25,953 nt of DNA, taken from positions 1-25,953 of the IMG/VR virus record IMGVR_UViG_3300012984_000033. One strand, 5' to 3'. Each line of letters begins with the position of its first letter. Position 1 is the first letter of the stretch. A program made the translations under genes and the position numbers. Source of the stretch: a virus. This document shows, piece after piece, positions 13,527 to 20,097 of this stretch. The notes beneath the pieces are model-generated. The model saw only the letters and a list, made by a program, of their open reading frames with translations, had not been told where the DNA came from and ran no database searches.

Positions 13527-14660
13527 ATGGCATCCGTCCGGCAGAAAGTGGGATCACAGTATTGGTGGGCTTGCGTGACCATGCCGAATGGCAAGCGCCG
13601 CCAGTTCTCCACCGGCTTGATTGACCGCGCCGAGGCGATGGAGGTTGCTGTCCGGGCAGAGCGCGAGACGCGGCGACAGAAGGCCGAGGGCAAACTGAGG
13701 GATGCATTTTCACGGCTTCTGAGTGACGTTGTGGGCGCGGCTCCGGTGCCGCCGAAAGAGTGGCTGCTGAAATGGTGGTCGCGCCGGTCTGCTGAAGTCA
13801 AGGCCGCCACCGCGGAGTCCTACCAGATCGCCATTACGGAGGCTGGCAACTTCTTTGAGCGGAGGGGGAGAGGATCGCTGTCAGATGTGACCATCCAAGA
13901 CATTGTCGATCTTCGCGGCGAGTGGGCCGCGGTGAATTCCACGACGACCGCCAACTACAAGATCAAGGTGCTTCGCGGAGCCTTCAAGGAGGCGTGGCAG
14001 GAGCGGGCGGTTACAGAGAACGTGGTCGCGATGGTGCGCCCCGTGAAGGGCAAGAAGGGCGCAAAATCGACCCGCCGGGACTTTCGCGAGGATGAGCTTC
14101 CGAAGATCTTTGCTGTCTGCGACAACCACTGGAGGTGCATGTGCATGCTGGGACTGTTCACCGGAGGACAGCGCTTCGGCGACTTGGCGACCCTTCGCGG
14201 GCGCGATGTGAACATGAAGAAAAGGGAGATCCACACGCAGGCACAGAAGACCGAGCGGCCAATCATTCTTCCCATCGTGCCAGCGCTGGAAGAGGCGCTA
14301 AAGGCCCTTCCGCTGCCAAAAGACCCGGATGCGTATTTGTTCCCCGAGCTGGCCGCATTGACCAAGGGCGGGCGATCCAAGCGCTTTAGCCGCCTGCTCT
14401 ACGAGGCTGGCTTAATCCCCAAGCGGGGGCCGCGGAAGAAGCGGGTGGAAAACCCCAATCCGGGTCGCCGGAAAACCTCCGAGCTTGGCTTCCACAGCTT
14501 CCGGCACACAGCGACCACCATGCTCAAGTCGGCAGGGGTCTCCGATTCGGTCGCCAAGGCCATCGTGGGGCACGACTCTGCCGCGGTCTCGAAGGTCTAC
14601 ACGCACATCCCCATGGACACGATGCGGGCGGCTCTGGAGAAACTGGACATCCCGAAGTAG
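13527..14660 (+). CDS. int: Tyrosine recombinase integrase
   Basis: A 377-residue phage integrase that joins attP to the bacterial attachment site. Layout: N-terminal arm-binding-like segment (1-60), core-binding SAM-like domain (about 75-170), and catalytic domain (about 183-377). Catalytic residues visible: Arg216 (TGGQRFGDLATLR), His323-x-x-Arg326 (HSFRH), His349 (VGHD) and the nucleophile Tyr358 (VYTHI). All are intact, so it should be active. It is next to the attP-like site and convergent with the repressor, with 9 bases between stop codons. Its leader includes one arm-repeat pair, so binding of integrase to its own arm sites could repress it (inference). Confidence 0.93.
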   Translation: MASVRQKVGSQYWWACVTMPNGKRRQFSTGLIDRAEAMEVAVRAERETRRQKAEGKLRDAFSRLLSDVVGAAPVPPKEWLLKWWSRRSAEVKAATAESYQIAITEAGNFFERRGRGSLSDVTIQDIVDLRGEWAAVNSTTTANYKIKVLRGAFKEAWQERAVTENVVAMVRPVKGKKGAKSTRRDFREDELPKIFAVCDNHWRCMCMLGLFTGGQRFGDLATLRGRDVNMKKREIHTQAQKTERPIILPIVPALEEALKALPLPKDPDAYLFPELAALTKGGRSKRFSRLLYEAGLIPKRGPRKKRVENPNPGRRKTSELGFHSFRHTATTMLKSAGVSDSVAKAIVGHDSAAVSKVYTHIPMDTMRAALEKLDIPK

Positions 14661-14669
14661 AGCGAACCT

Positions 14670-15152
14670 TCAGAATTCGCCCTTTTGATAGAACTCCCGC
14701 AGGAAGGACAGAACCTCGGCTCCGATTTTCGGAGTGTAATCACCTTTCGGCTGTTCCCATTCATGGACGATCCGGGAGACCTCTGCGCCGATGGCTTTCA
14801 GAGCCTCGGTGCTGACGGACGGAAGAAAGGCCTTTTTCGCATCCCCACCTTTTAGGGCGACCAGCGCTTCTAGGACGCTCGAAAACGCCGCATCTTCCTC
14901 GGCCATCTGAGTGAGCTGCAGGGCAGTGCTTGAGACGGCACCCTGCTTGAATTTCAGCGGCATTAGGCTGACTTCAAGGGCGTCACTAAGAGTGTGCGCC
15001 ATTCGATCAGGAATCGTAGCGAAGTCCCCCTTCAAGAGCTTGGAAACGTAGGAGCGGCTACGCCCAATCTTTTCAGCAAGAACAAGTTGGCTGAGCCCTC
15101 TCGCCTTCATCGCCTTCAGGATCTTTTCTACTACTTGCGCGGTTACTTGCAT
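14670..15152 (-). CDS. XRE-family HTH repressor (CI-like)
   Basis: A 160-residue protein read leftward. Residues 8-45 form a Cro/CI helix-turn-helix (LSQLVLAEKIGRSRSYVSKL). The C-terminal 100 residues are helical and do not show a LexA/S24 self-cleavage motif, so induction would not work by RecA-stimulated cleavage of this protein. It is divergent from the early operon across an AT-rich region with repeats, and convergent with integrase. This is the expected lysogeny repressor by fold and position. Confidence 0.82.
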   Translation of the reverse strand: MQVTAQVVEKILKAMKARGLSQLVLAEKIGRSRSYVSKLLKGDFATIPDRMAHTLSDALEVSLMPLKFKQGAVSSTALQLTQMAEEDAAFSSVLEALVALKGGDAKKAFLPSVSTEALKAIGAEVSRIVHEWEQPKGDYTPKIGAEVLSFLREFYQKGEF

Positions 15153-15199
15153 GGTGTGGAGGAGGCTGGATCTAACTCCTATTTCCTCGTAAACGCAAA

Positions 15200-15246
15200 C
15201 TTGGGAATTTTATTCAACAAATTCACTTGTGGAATTTTCCTCAACT
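15200..15246. promoter_or_regulatory. Divergent operator/promoter region between repressor and early genes
   Basis: An AT-rich stretch in otherwise GC-rich DNA. It has two direct repeats GGAATTTTNNTCAAC at 15204-15218 and 15231-15245 (27-base period), and a perfect dyad AAATTC (15219-15224)/GAATTT (15232-15237) between and within them. GAAT/ATTC forms a second small dyad in the first repeat. These are likely sites for the 14670 repressor, controlling its own leftward and the rightward early promoter. I do not assign -10 and -35 boxes. Confidence 0.62.
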
Positions 15247-15268
15247 GGTAGAGCTCCGCTCAACCGAA

Positions 15269-15457
15269 ATGAAGACACTGAAAGTTTACGACGAGGTTCA
15301 CCGCGAGGTGAAGAGCGAGGCCGCTAAGACTGGCCGTCCCGTTCCGAATATGGGCAGCGCACTCCTCCGCGCCGCCCTCGACTTGCTCCACGAGGGTAAG
15401 ATTGAGCTTCCTCCGCCTCCCACCCAGGAGCCCACCGCCGCATCCTCCGAAGACTGA
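15269..15457 (+). CDS. First early gene; small RHH-like or Cro-position protein
   Basis: A 62-residue protein and the first gene rightward of the operator region. N-terminal MKTLKVYDEVHREVKSEAAK followed by MGSALLRAALDLL resembles a ribbon-helix-helix DNA-binding fold (beta strand, helix, helix). The C-terminal 18 residues are Pro/Thr-rich and disordered. Position suggests an early regulator. ATG 15269 is preceded by CAACCGAA without a Shine-Dalgarno sequence. A GTG at 15227 would place the start inside the operator. Confidence 0.6.
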   Translation: MKTLKVYDEVHREVKSEAAKTGRPVPNMGSALLRAALDLLHEGKIELPPPPTQEPTAASSED

Positions 15458-15475
15458 TTCCGCATTCTCCTCGCC

Positions 15476-15766
15476 ATGGACTCCGCCGCCGCAGTTCTCG
15501 ACCGTCTCGACCGTGCGCTTGTCGAAGTTCACGCCGCCACTCAAGCCGCGCTGACTCTCGCCAAGGCGACCGTGAAAGCGACGGAGGCCCGGATTGCCGA
15601 CGATGACGACTGGACCCGGATGCCTCGCCGCGGCGAGCGATGCGCGGAGGGTTGGTCCCTCCGTAGCCTTCAACGGGAGATCACCAAGAAGACGGTCCGC
15701 AAGAAGCGGATCGGCGGCTTCGCCTACTACTCCGCCTCCGACGTTCGGAAACTGATAGCCGCCTAA
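15476..15766 (+). CDS. Small DNA-binding protein, excisionase/MerR-like winged helix
   Basis: A 96-residue protein. The first 40 residues are an Ala-rich helix. Residues 50-96 (MPRRGERC...GWSLRSLQREI...VRKKRIGGFAYYSASDVRKLI) resemble the winged-helix motif of excisionase/MerR-type proteins, where a YxxxDVxxLI-like end follows the wing. It may be an excisionase or early regulator. The leader is CGCCATG without Shine-Dalgarno. Confidence 0.55.
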   Translation: MDSAAAVLDRLDRALVEVHAATQAALTLAKATVKATEARIADDDDWTRMPRRGERCAEGWSLRSLQREITKKTVRKKRIGGFAYYSASDVRKLIAA

Positions 15767-15785
15767 CCGCCACCCGCCTAACCCC

Positions 15786-16001
15786 ATGCCCGCGCCCACT
15801 GCCCACGCCAAGCCGACGCAGTCCGCCGAGATCCTGATGTATCTGGAGATCCACGGCTCAATCACGCCGCTCGATGCGATGGAGTTCGGCTGCATGCGAT
15901 TGGCAGCGAGAATCCACGAACTCAAAGCGCAAGGCCACGCGATCACCTGCGACAAGTCGGACGGGTTCGCGAGATACTCTTTAGCCGCAGTTCCAGCCTA
16001 A
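15786..16001 (+). CDS. Small helix-turn-helix protein
   Basis: A 71-residue protein with a helix-turn-helix pattern typical of small phage HTH_39-like proteins: ILMYLEIHGSITPLDAMEFG, then AARIHELKAQGHAITCD. This is a winged-helix arrangement in which the recognition helix is followed by a short wing. Probably a DNA-binding early regulator. Preceded by AACCCC and ATG, no Shine-Dalgarno. Confidence 0.62.
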   Translation: MPAPTAHAKPTQSAEILMYLEIHGSITPLDAMEFGCMRLAARIHELKAQGHAITCDKSDGFARYSLAAVPA

Positions 16002-16018
16002 CAAACAACACCGATACC

Positions 16019-16207
16019 ATGCCAACACACTACTCGATCGATAGCTGCTGCCGCCAAACCGGACGCGCCCTCATCGCTGATCTCGTCGCTCGCTACCGCG
16101 CCAAGGCCGACCAACTAGAAGCCTTTTCCAGCATGCTCCCCGAGAAGCTGACGGATGAACAGGATAAGACGCTTTGGGACATCGCCCAAGAGATCAAGCG
16201 GCCATGA
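16019..16207 (+). CDS. Unknown small early protein
   Basis: A 62-residue helical protein with two cysteines near the start (DSCCRQTG) and a charged helical body (LVARYRAKADQLEAFSSML). The leader ACAACACCGATACC lacks a Shine-Dalgarno sequence. It overlaps the next small gene (ATGA at 16204). No family recognised. Confidence 0.55.
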   Translation: MPTHYSIDSCCRQTGRALIADLVARYRAKADQLEAFSSMLPEKLTDEQDKTLWDIAQEIKRP

Positions 16208-16302
16208 ACCCCGACGACCACGCCGTAGCCTGCCGTTGGGGGATCATTGCGCTGATCCTCGCTTCCGTCGGGCTGCTGGTGATCGAGAAGATTTTTACCT
16301 GA
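16204..16302 (+). CDS. 32-residue single-span membrane peptide
   Basis: Short gene overlapping the previous stop (ATGA). It encodes a polar start (MNPDDHAVACRW) and one hydrophobic helix (GIIALILASVGLLVIEKIF). Coupling and the clear membrane span support a real gene despite the size. Function unknown. Confidence 0.5.
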   Translation: MNPDDHAVACRWGIIALILASVGLLVIEKIFT

Positions 16303-16309
16303 TTCGAAC

Positions 16310-16534
16310 ATGAGACTCACCCTGCTTATCATCAACGCCGTATCGAACGCGCTTCTATTCGGGTTCGCCGCCTACTGCATCCAGCGGATCGCACAGGGCG
16401 AATCAGTGATCGTCAATGCCGCTCTGATCGGCATCTCCGCGACCTTCGCCGCCGACAACTTCCGCGACGTTTTTCAAGTCGGAGTAACCCAAACGTCCGG
16501 CCTCACCCTCGGGGGAGGGATGCACAGCGACTAA
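16310..16534 (+). CDS. Small membrane protein
   Basis: A 74-residue protein with a hydrophobic first segment (LTLLIINAVSNALLFGFAAY) and a second less hydrophobic one (VIVNAALIGISATFAA), then a Gly-rich end (GLTLGGGMHSD). It may form a membrane pair with the preceding 32-residue peptide. The last codons and stop lie inside a strong RNA hairpin (16495-16546). Confidence 0.58.
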   Translation: MRLTLLIINAVSNALLFGFAAYCIQRIAQGESVIVNAALIGISATFAADNFRDVFQVGVTQTSGLTLGGGMHSD

Positions 16535-16546
16535 CTGAGGCCGGAC
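16495..16546 (+). terminator. 11-bp inverted repeat over the 16310 gene stop (hairpin, possible terminator)
   Basis: GTCCGGCCTCA (16495-16505) and TGAGGCCGGAC (16536-16546) are perfectly complementary. The loop holds a second hairpin, CCCTC/GAGGG around GGGG. There is no T-tract afterwards, so this is more likely an mRNA-stability, processing or Rho-linked element than a classic terminator. Confidence 0.45.
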
Positions 16547-16576
16547 ACCTCTCTACAAAAGTCAGAATAACGCCCA

Positions 16577-16774
16577 ATGAGCACGCGATACTTCAAGAGC
16601 ACGGCCTTCCGAGGAACCGTATGGCGATTTCACGAAGACGGGCGCGGAGAAATTTGGACCGACGACACTGGCGAGTGGACGGACTCCATCTGCTCGATCT
16701 CAGACCTCCGGCTCGATGATTTTACCACCGAGACCGACGCTGACGGCAGCCCTATCCAGCCCGAAGAACAATGA
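16577..16774 (+). CDS. Unknown small acidic protein
   Basis: A 65-residue acidic, beta-like protein with several aromatic residues (FKSTAFRGTVWRFHEDG). The ATG follows AATAACGCCC without Shine-Dalgarno. It overlaps the next gene (ATGA). I do not recognise it; the acidic, compact make-up would suit a DNA mimic or inhibitor but nothing shows this. Confidence 0.58.
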   Translation: MSTRYFKSTAFRGTVWRFHEDGRGEIWTDDTGEWTDSICSISDLRLDDFTTETDADGSPIQPEEQ

Positions 16775-17178
16775 GCGCGAACGATAATCTTAAAGCATCC
16801 GCCGAACACGAGAAATCATTCCGCGCCAACTTCCGGTTGCGCGACGACTTAGCCGACGATCCCGAGGCGCAAATGGCCTTTGAATACGCCGCCACCCACA
16901 AGTTGAACCCTCGGGAAATGGCCTATATCGGCGCTGCCACTGTGCGCATCGAAGCCCTTCGCGCCGAGGTCGCTACTGAACCGCCAAGAGGCAAAGGAGC
17001 TTATCGCTTCATTGACCCTAAGTTTCTACAACAGATCCGCGAGCATACGCCATCGCTCAGTAGCGACGAAGCGGTCATCTCCTTCCTCAAGACCTCGGGC
17101 CAACACGAGATGGCGGAACACATCCGCAAGAGGCTCGCCGCAGCGCCCGGAGGCGAGGGGAAGGAGGGGCAGTCGTGA
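16771..17178 (+). CDS. Unknown early protein, helical
   Basis: A 135-residue protein with an acidic helical middle (DLADDPEAQMAFEYAATHK) and a C-terminal half ending in a Gly-rich tail (APGGEGKEGQS). It is joined to both neighbours by 4-base overlaps (ATGA at the start; GTGA at the end). No family recognised. Confidence 0.62.
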   Translation: MSANDNLKASAEHEKSFRANFRLRDDLADDPEAQMAFEYAATHKLNPREMAYIGAATVRIEALRAEVATEPPRGKGAYRFIDPKFLQQIREHTPSLSSDEAVISFLKTSGQHEMAEHIRKRLAAAPGGEGKEGQS

Positions 17179-17375
17179 AGACGCTCACCATCCACAAATG
17201 CCTCGAATGCCCGTCATGCGTGAGCGACGCAAATATCACGCGACTTCAATGCCAACGCATGGGAGGACGTTTCCTCGGCTGGGATGACGAAGAGATCAAA
17301 GAAATCCCCGAATGGTGTCCACTGCCCGATCACCAAGAGCCCGCCCCCAAGGAGAAAGGAGAGCAAGCGCCGTGA
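17175..17375 (+). CDS. Small Cys-containing protein (zinc-ribbon-like)
   Basis: A 66-residue protein with CLECPSC near the start and two more Cys (C26, C49), a possible zinc-binding set. The GTG start overlaps the previous stop. The C-terminus ends EKGEQAP, encoded in a 25-base repeat (17352-17376) that recurs at the end of the 17805 gene. Function unknown. Confidence 0.58.
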   Translation: MKTLTIHKCLECPSCVSDANITRLQCQRMGGRFLGWDDEEIKEIPEWCPLPDHQEPAPKEKGEQAP

Positions 17376-17376
17376 G
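17352..17376 (+). repeat. 25-bp direct repeat, copy 1 (coupling cassette)
   Basis: GAGAAAGGAGAGCAAGCGCC plus GTGAG, identical to 18504-18528. It contains a GGAG ribosome site, the C-terminal codons EKGEQAP of the upstream gene, and the overlapping GTGA stop/start. Confidence 0.85.
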
Positions 17377-17581
17377 CTACATCGACCGATTCACCGGCAA
17401 GCCAATCGACCGCATACGCCTGCCCAAACTTAACGGCGAGACCTGCGATGAGTGCGGCAGCGAATGCATCGACAACTGCATCATCTGCGGCGCGCCCCAA
17501 TGCTGCCCGGCTTGCTGCGCCGAAGCCTGCGAACCAACCCCGCCAACGCCTGATGCGCCTTCTCCTCCATCGCTGACATGA
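17372..17581 (+). CDS. Cysteine-rich small protein
   Basis: A 69-residue protein with ten cysteines clustered in residues 24-53 (CDECGSEC, CIICGAPQCC, CCAEAC), consistent with two zinc ribbons or a Cys-rich knot. It has a GTG start within the 25-base coupling repeat and a Pro-rich end (TPPTPDAPSPPSLT). The Pro-rich end is encoded in repeat A, shared in another frame with 20381-20418, so the C-terminus is probably recombination-made. Confidence 0.6.
   Translation: MSYIDRFTGKPIDRIRLPKLNGETCDECGSECIDNCIICGAPQCCPACCAEACEPTPPTPDAPSPPSLT
17538..17575 (+). repeat. Repeat A, copy 1 (38 bp)
   Basis: Matches 20381-20418 at 37 of 38 positions. In this copy it encodes the C-terminus of the Cys-rich gene. 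In the other copy it spans the stop of the 20094 gene and the start of the 20396 gene, in a different reading frame. Hence the duplication happened at DNA level. Confidence 0.85.
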
Positions 17582-17793
17582 CCCGCGAATACACAGACGC
17601 CGAGCGCATGGACTGGATCGAGGCCCACTGCTTCGAACTGGTCTGGGATGATACTCGCCCCGGAGTTGTTGAAGCCGGATTCGGTCACACGTTCCACGGC
17701 GACACCCGGCGCGAGGCCATCGATCGCGCGCTTGCTTGCCAGAACATGCCCGAAGCGGACCAGCCCGACGACGATGGAGGATCGCTACTCTAA
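17578..17793 (+). CDS. Unknown small protein with shared PDD(D/E)GGSLL end
   Basis: A 71-residue protein (MTREYTDAERMDWIEAHC..., then GDTRREAIDRAL), with the look of short phage proteins with a DA-R-DW-E helix and strand core. The last nine residues PDDDGGSLL are encoded by repeat B and recur as PDDEGGSLL in the unrelated 20396 gene, so this protein's end was exchanged by recombination. ATGA overlap with the previous stop. Confidence 0.58.
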   Translation: MTREYTDAERMDWIEAHCFELVWDDTRPGVVEAGFGHTFHGDTRREAIDRALACQNMPEADQPDDDGGSLL

Positions 17794-17841
17794 CCGAATA
17801 CACCATGAAGGTATCCGACACCAGCACCTACCTCGAAGCCG
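17767..17841 (+). repeat. Repeat B, copy 1 (75 bp)
   Basis: Matches 20501-20575 at 73 of 75 positions. It covers the end of one gene (GGSLL and stop), a leader TAACCGAATACACC, and the first twelve codons (MKVSDTSTYLEA) of the next gene. Together with repeat A the region 17538-17841 is a diverged duplicate of 20381-20575. Confidence 0.9.
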
Positions 17842-18527
17842 TCCGCGCCGAGCCCGCTACCATGGGCGAGGGCCACGTTTGCGAGCATGGCGTGCGTTGG
17901 CCTCACGAGTGCAAGCCCTGTGCCGATGCCGCATGGGAAGCATCGCAAGCCCCGCCGCCCGCCCCGGCTTCGGGGGAGACGCCCACGGAAGAAAGCATCC
18001 GCGCTTACTTCAACGCGGTTTGCCCTGATACGCCGCTCACCAATGAAGCCTACATCAAGGCGTGGAAGTGGAATGGATGCCAGCCACTGATGGCGGAAGG
18101 CTGGGACTTCTCGCGAGAACAAGAACGCCGCGCCGCCGCTGCGGAGTCTTCACGCGAGCATGCGGATTGCGATTGGTTGGAAATGCGCGCCCAGCTCACC
18201 GCTGCGGAGGCTGCAATCGAAGCTAACGACAGCGACAGCATCGTGGCCTCGTGCAACTGCTTCACCAAGACCCACCTCGCCGAACACCACAAGCGCGGGT
18301 GCAAGTATCGGCTGATCGTCGAGCGTGACGCCGCCAGAGCCGACAAGGAGCGGCTGGATTGGCTGGAGACATTGCCCACCAAAGCCGCGTTCGGCAAAGG
18401 CCCATCCGGCCTCTTCCAGTTCTTCGATGGCTACGGTGACTTGGCCAAGCCAGCCGATTCCATGCGCGCGGCCATCGACCAAGCAATGCGCGCAATGCCT
18501 ACCGAGAAAGGAGAGCAAGCGCCGTGA
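17805..18527 (+). CDS. Chimeric unknown protein with borrowed N-terminus
   Basis: A 240-residue protein. Residues 1-12 (MKVSDTSTYLEA) are the same as in the 20539 gene product, where they fit the rest of the family; here they join a different body. That body has a Cys/His cluster CEHGVRWPHECKPC (28-41), a Pro/Ala linker (52-60), a helical region with AAAAESSREHADCDW, a second cluster (CNCFTKTHLAEHHKRGC, about 154-170) and a DKERLDWLE helix. Two possible zinc sites suggest nucleic-acid or protein binding; the Cys/His clusters recall accessory early proteins of many phages. It ends in EKGEQAP, encoded by the 25-bp repeat. Thus both ends are recombination-derived. Confidence 0.62.
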   Translation: MKVSDTSTYLEAVRAEPATMGEGHVCEHGVRWPHECKPCADAAWEASQAPPPAPASGETPTEESIRAYFNAVCPDTPLTNEAYIKAWKWNGCQPLMAEGWDFSREQERRAAAAESSREHADCDWLEMRAQLTAAEAAIEANDSDSIVASCNCFTKTHLAEHHKRGCKYRLIVERDAARADKERLDWLETLPTKAAFGKGPSGLFQFFDGYGDLAKPADSMRAAIDQAMRAMPTEKGEQAP

Positions 18528-18528
18528 G
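18504..18528 (+). repeat. 25-bp direct repeat, copy 2 (coupling cassette)
   Basis: Identical to 17352-17376, again joining an upstream EKGEQAP end to a downstream GTG start. Confidence 0.85.
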
Positions 18529-18733
18529 TAACCGTCGATACCCTCGCCTCGCTTGGAGTCGCCCATACAAGGGCAACCCTAAGTGCTGGAAAGATGCCAA
18601 GTGCCAATGCGGCGCTCACGGTCTCTACAAGGTCGATATCCAGACCAGCCCTTTCCGGGGTGACGACGAGCACGAGTCACGCTGCGAGGCCCACAAGGAT
18701 CTTGCCCACGTTCCAACCCCGCCGAAGCCATGA
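18524..18733 (+). CDS. Small Cys/His protein
   Basis: A 69-residue basic protein with CWKDAKCQCGAHG (21-33) and a later CEAH, a possible zinc-binding set. GTG start inside the coupling repeat (GTGA). The next membrane peptide starts at an ATGA overlap. Unknown function. Confidence 0.58.
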   Translation: MSNRRYPRLAWSRPYKGNPKCWKDAKCQCGAHGLYKVDIQTSPFRGDDEHESRCEAHKDLAHVPTPPKP

Positions 18734-18822
18734 TCCTCCTCCTCAAGCTCTGGGCGCTCGCGTGCGTCCTCGCCCTGGCGCTCTGGAACGCACTCCTGAA
18801 CTACAACCGAAAGCACTACTGA
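18730..18822 (+). CDS. 30-residue membrane peptide
   Basis: Single hydrophobic helix (ILLLKLWALACVLALALWNA) with a basic tail (NYNRKHY). Coupled by ATGA to the gene before it and by TGATG to the gene after. The overlaps support a real gene despite its size. Confidence 0.5.
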   Translation: MILLLKLWALACVLALALWNALLNYNRKHY

Positions 18823-18998
18823 TGAACAAATGGACTTCATGCGCAACCCTACTTCCGCCCGATGGCCTAGTAGTGGAAACGAAGATCGATGACGCCAGCG
18901 GCTGCCGAAATGAGCAGCGGTTGAAGCGGCAGGGCAACCTCTGGTTCACGCCGGATGGTGGCATGTATGTCTATTACACCCCAACCCACTGGAGGTAA
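18822..18998 (+). CDS. Unknown small protein
   Basis: A 58-residue soluble protein with beta-like text (GLVVETKIDDASGCRNEQRL, then GGMYVYYTPTHW). It starts at TGATG on the previous stop and overlaps the next ATG (TAATG). No family recognised. Confidence 0.55.
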   Translation: MNKWTSCATLLPPDGLVVETKIDDASGCRNEQRLKRQGNLWFTPDGGMYVYYTPTHWR

Positions 18999-19171
18999 TG
19001 ACCCCCACCCCTCTCTCATCTATCATCCGCCACGGATGCGCCGCCGTGCTAGTCGCCTGCGTCTTCCTCCTGGTCTTCATGGCCGCGTTCAAGGTCGCCG
19101 TGGCACCTATCGGCCTACTCGTCGGAGTCGGCACCGTGGCCGCGATCATCGGAGCCCGCCAACCTGTCTAA
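18998..19171 (+). CDS. Small two-span membrane protein
   Basis: A 57-residue protein with two hydrophobic segments (CAAVLVACVFLLVFMAAF and VAPIGLLVGVGTVAAII) and the end GARQPV. It starts at TAATG. The last ten codons (AAIIGARQPV and stop) recur after the MazG gene at 19546-19578 with synonymous differences. Function unknown. Confidence 0.55.
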   Translation: MTPTPLSSIIRHGCAAVLVACVFLLVFMAAFKVAVAPIGLLVGVGTVAAIIGARQPV

Positions 19172-19183
19172 CCAAATCGAAAA

Positions 19184-19546
19184 ATGAGCCTAAACGAAAT
19201 CGGGCGCGAAGCCCATGAGATCAACGCCAGCAACGGCTGGGATGTTTTCAAGCCATCCGACTGGCCAGCAGAGATGCAGCCAGTGACGAATCCGGAGGCT
19301 GCTAATGACCGCGTAAAGGTCCGCTTCCTCTGCACCCATATGGCGCTATTCCATAGCGAAGTGAGCGAAGCCACGGAGGCAATCCGCCATCGTGATCGCG
19401 AGAACTTCGACGAGGAATTGGCGGACATCGTCATTCGGGTCGCATCGGTCGCGCACGGACTCGGAATCGACTTGGAGCACGTGATCTCCAAGAAGCTCGC
19501 GAAAAACCGCACGCGTGGACTTCACCACGGGGGAAAGGCGGTCTAG
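19184..19546 (+). CDS. MazG-type nucleotide pyrophosphohydrolase
   Basis: A 120-residue MazG-like protein. The four-helix fold's metal motif is visible as EVSEATEAIR (about 58-67) and EELADIVIRV (about 77-86), i.e. ExxE...ExxD. A helix DLEHVISKKLAKN and a conserved-type end (RTRGLHHGGKAV) follow. Phage MazG enzymes hydrolyse nucleoside triphosphates, with proposed roles in nucleotide pool or alarmone control. The leader AACCAAATCGAAAA has no Shine-Dalgarno. It lies between a membrane-protein gene and a copy of that gene's 3' end, consistent with insertion. Confidence 0.82.
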   Translation: MSLNEIGREAHEINASNGWDVFKPSDWPAEMQPVTNPEAANDRVKVRFLCTHMALFHSEVSEATEAIRHRDRENFDEELADIVIRVASVAHGLGIDLEHVISKKLAKNRTRGLHHGGKAV

Positions 19547-19578
19547 CCGCGATCATCGGCGCGAGGCAGCCGGTTTAA
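19546..19578 (+). pseudogene. Remnant: 3' end of a second copy of the 18998 membrane-protein gene
   Basis: GCCGCGATCATCGG followed by codons for GARQPV and TAA, giving AAIIGARQPV-stop, the same ten residues that end the 18998 product. The first 14 bases are identical to 19139-19152; the rest is synonymous but different. No start or upstream part remains. It was probably cut off when the MazG gene entered or when one copy was lost. Confidence 0.6.
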
Positions 19579-19594
19579 CCTAACGAATACCAAC

Positions 19595-19876
19595 ATGACC
19601 CGAGAACGAGCCAAAGAACTACTGCCGATCATCACCGCTTTTGCGGAGGGGAAAGACGTCCAATATCGGACCCACCGCAACGACGTATGGTCTCCCGCTA
19701 CCTCTCCAAACTTCGCCGAACATCTGGAGTGGCGAGTGAAGCCGGAGCCGAGAGAGTTCTGGGTCAACGTCTATAGTACTGGAGATTACTGCGCTCACGA
19801 TAGCGCGGAGTCAGCCACAAAGGCGCGAACCACTGGTGGCGAAACCATCCGCGTCCGCGAAGTCATCGACCAATGA
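19595..19876 (+). CDS. Conserved-type phage hypothetical protein
   Basis: A 93-residue protein: AKELLPIITAFAEGKDVQYR, then W..A...NF.EHLEWRVKPEPREFWVNV. This pattern is familiar from short phage proteins of unknown role. Soluble, beta-rich. The leader is TAACGAATACCAAC with no Shine-Dalgarno. Its stop overlaps the next start (ATGA). Confidence 0.65.
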   Translation: MTRERAKELLPIITAFAEGKDVQYRTHRNDVWSPATSPNFAEHLEWRVKPEPREFWVNVYSTGDYCAHDSAESATKARTTGGETIRVREVIDQ

Positions 19877-20097
19877 CCGACCACGAACGCGCACTGGCGA
19901 AGAAAGCCGCCGCCAAGCTCCTGCCCGCCAAGCTGGAGGACTTCAAGCCGGTGAAGCGACTCCCCGTCGGCGTTTACGACAAGGGCGGAGGCTACCTCGC
20001 AAGCCTCAAGCTGCCCGGAGGCGGATGGAAGCAGAAGTATTTCCAGACCGAAGAGCAGGCCGTGAAGGCCAGAGAAGATTCACTGAAACAACCATGA
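19873..20097 (+). CDS. Small AP2-like putative DNA-binding protein
   Basis: A 74-residue basic protein. Residues about 32-70 (GVYDKGGGYLASLKLPGGGW, then KYFQTEEQAVKAREDS) follow the AP2/integrase arm-domain pattern: three strands with aromatic ends and a helix with EEA-KA. This suggests DNA binding, but I offer it as a fold guess. Coupled by 4-base overlaps to both neighbours. Confidence 0.58.
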   Translation: MTDHERALAKKAAAKLLPAKLEDFKPVKRLPVGVYDKGGGYLASLKLPGGGWKQKYFQTEEQAVKAREDSLKQP

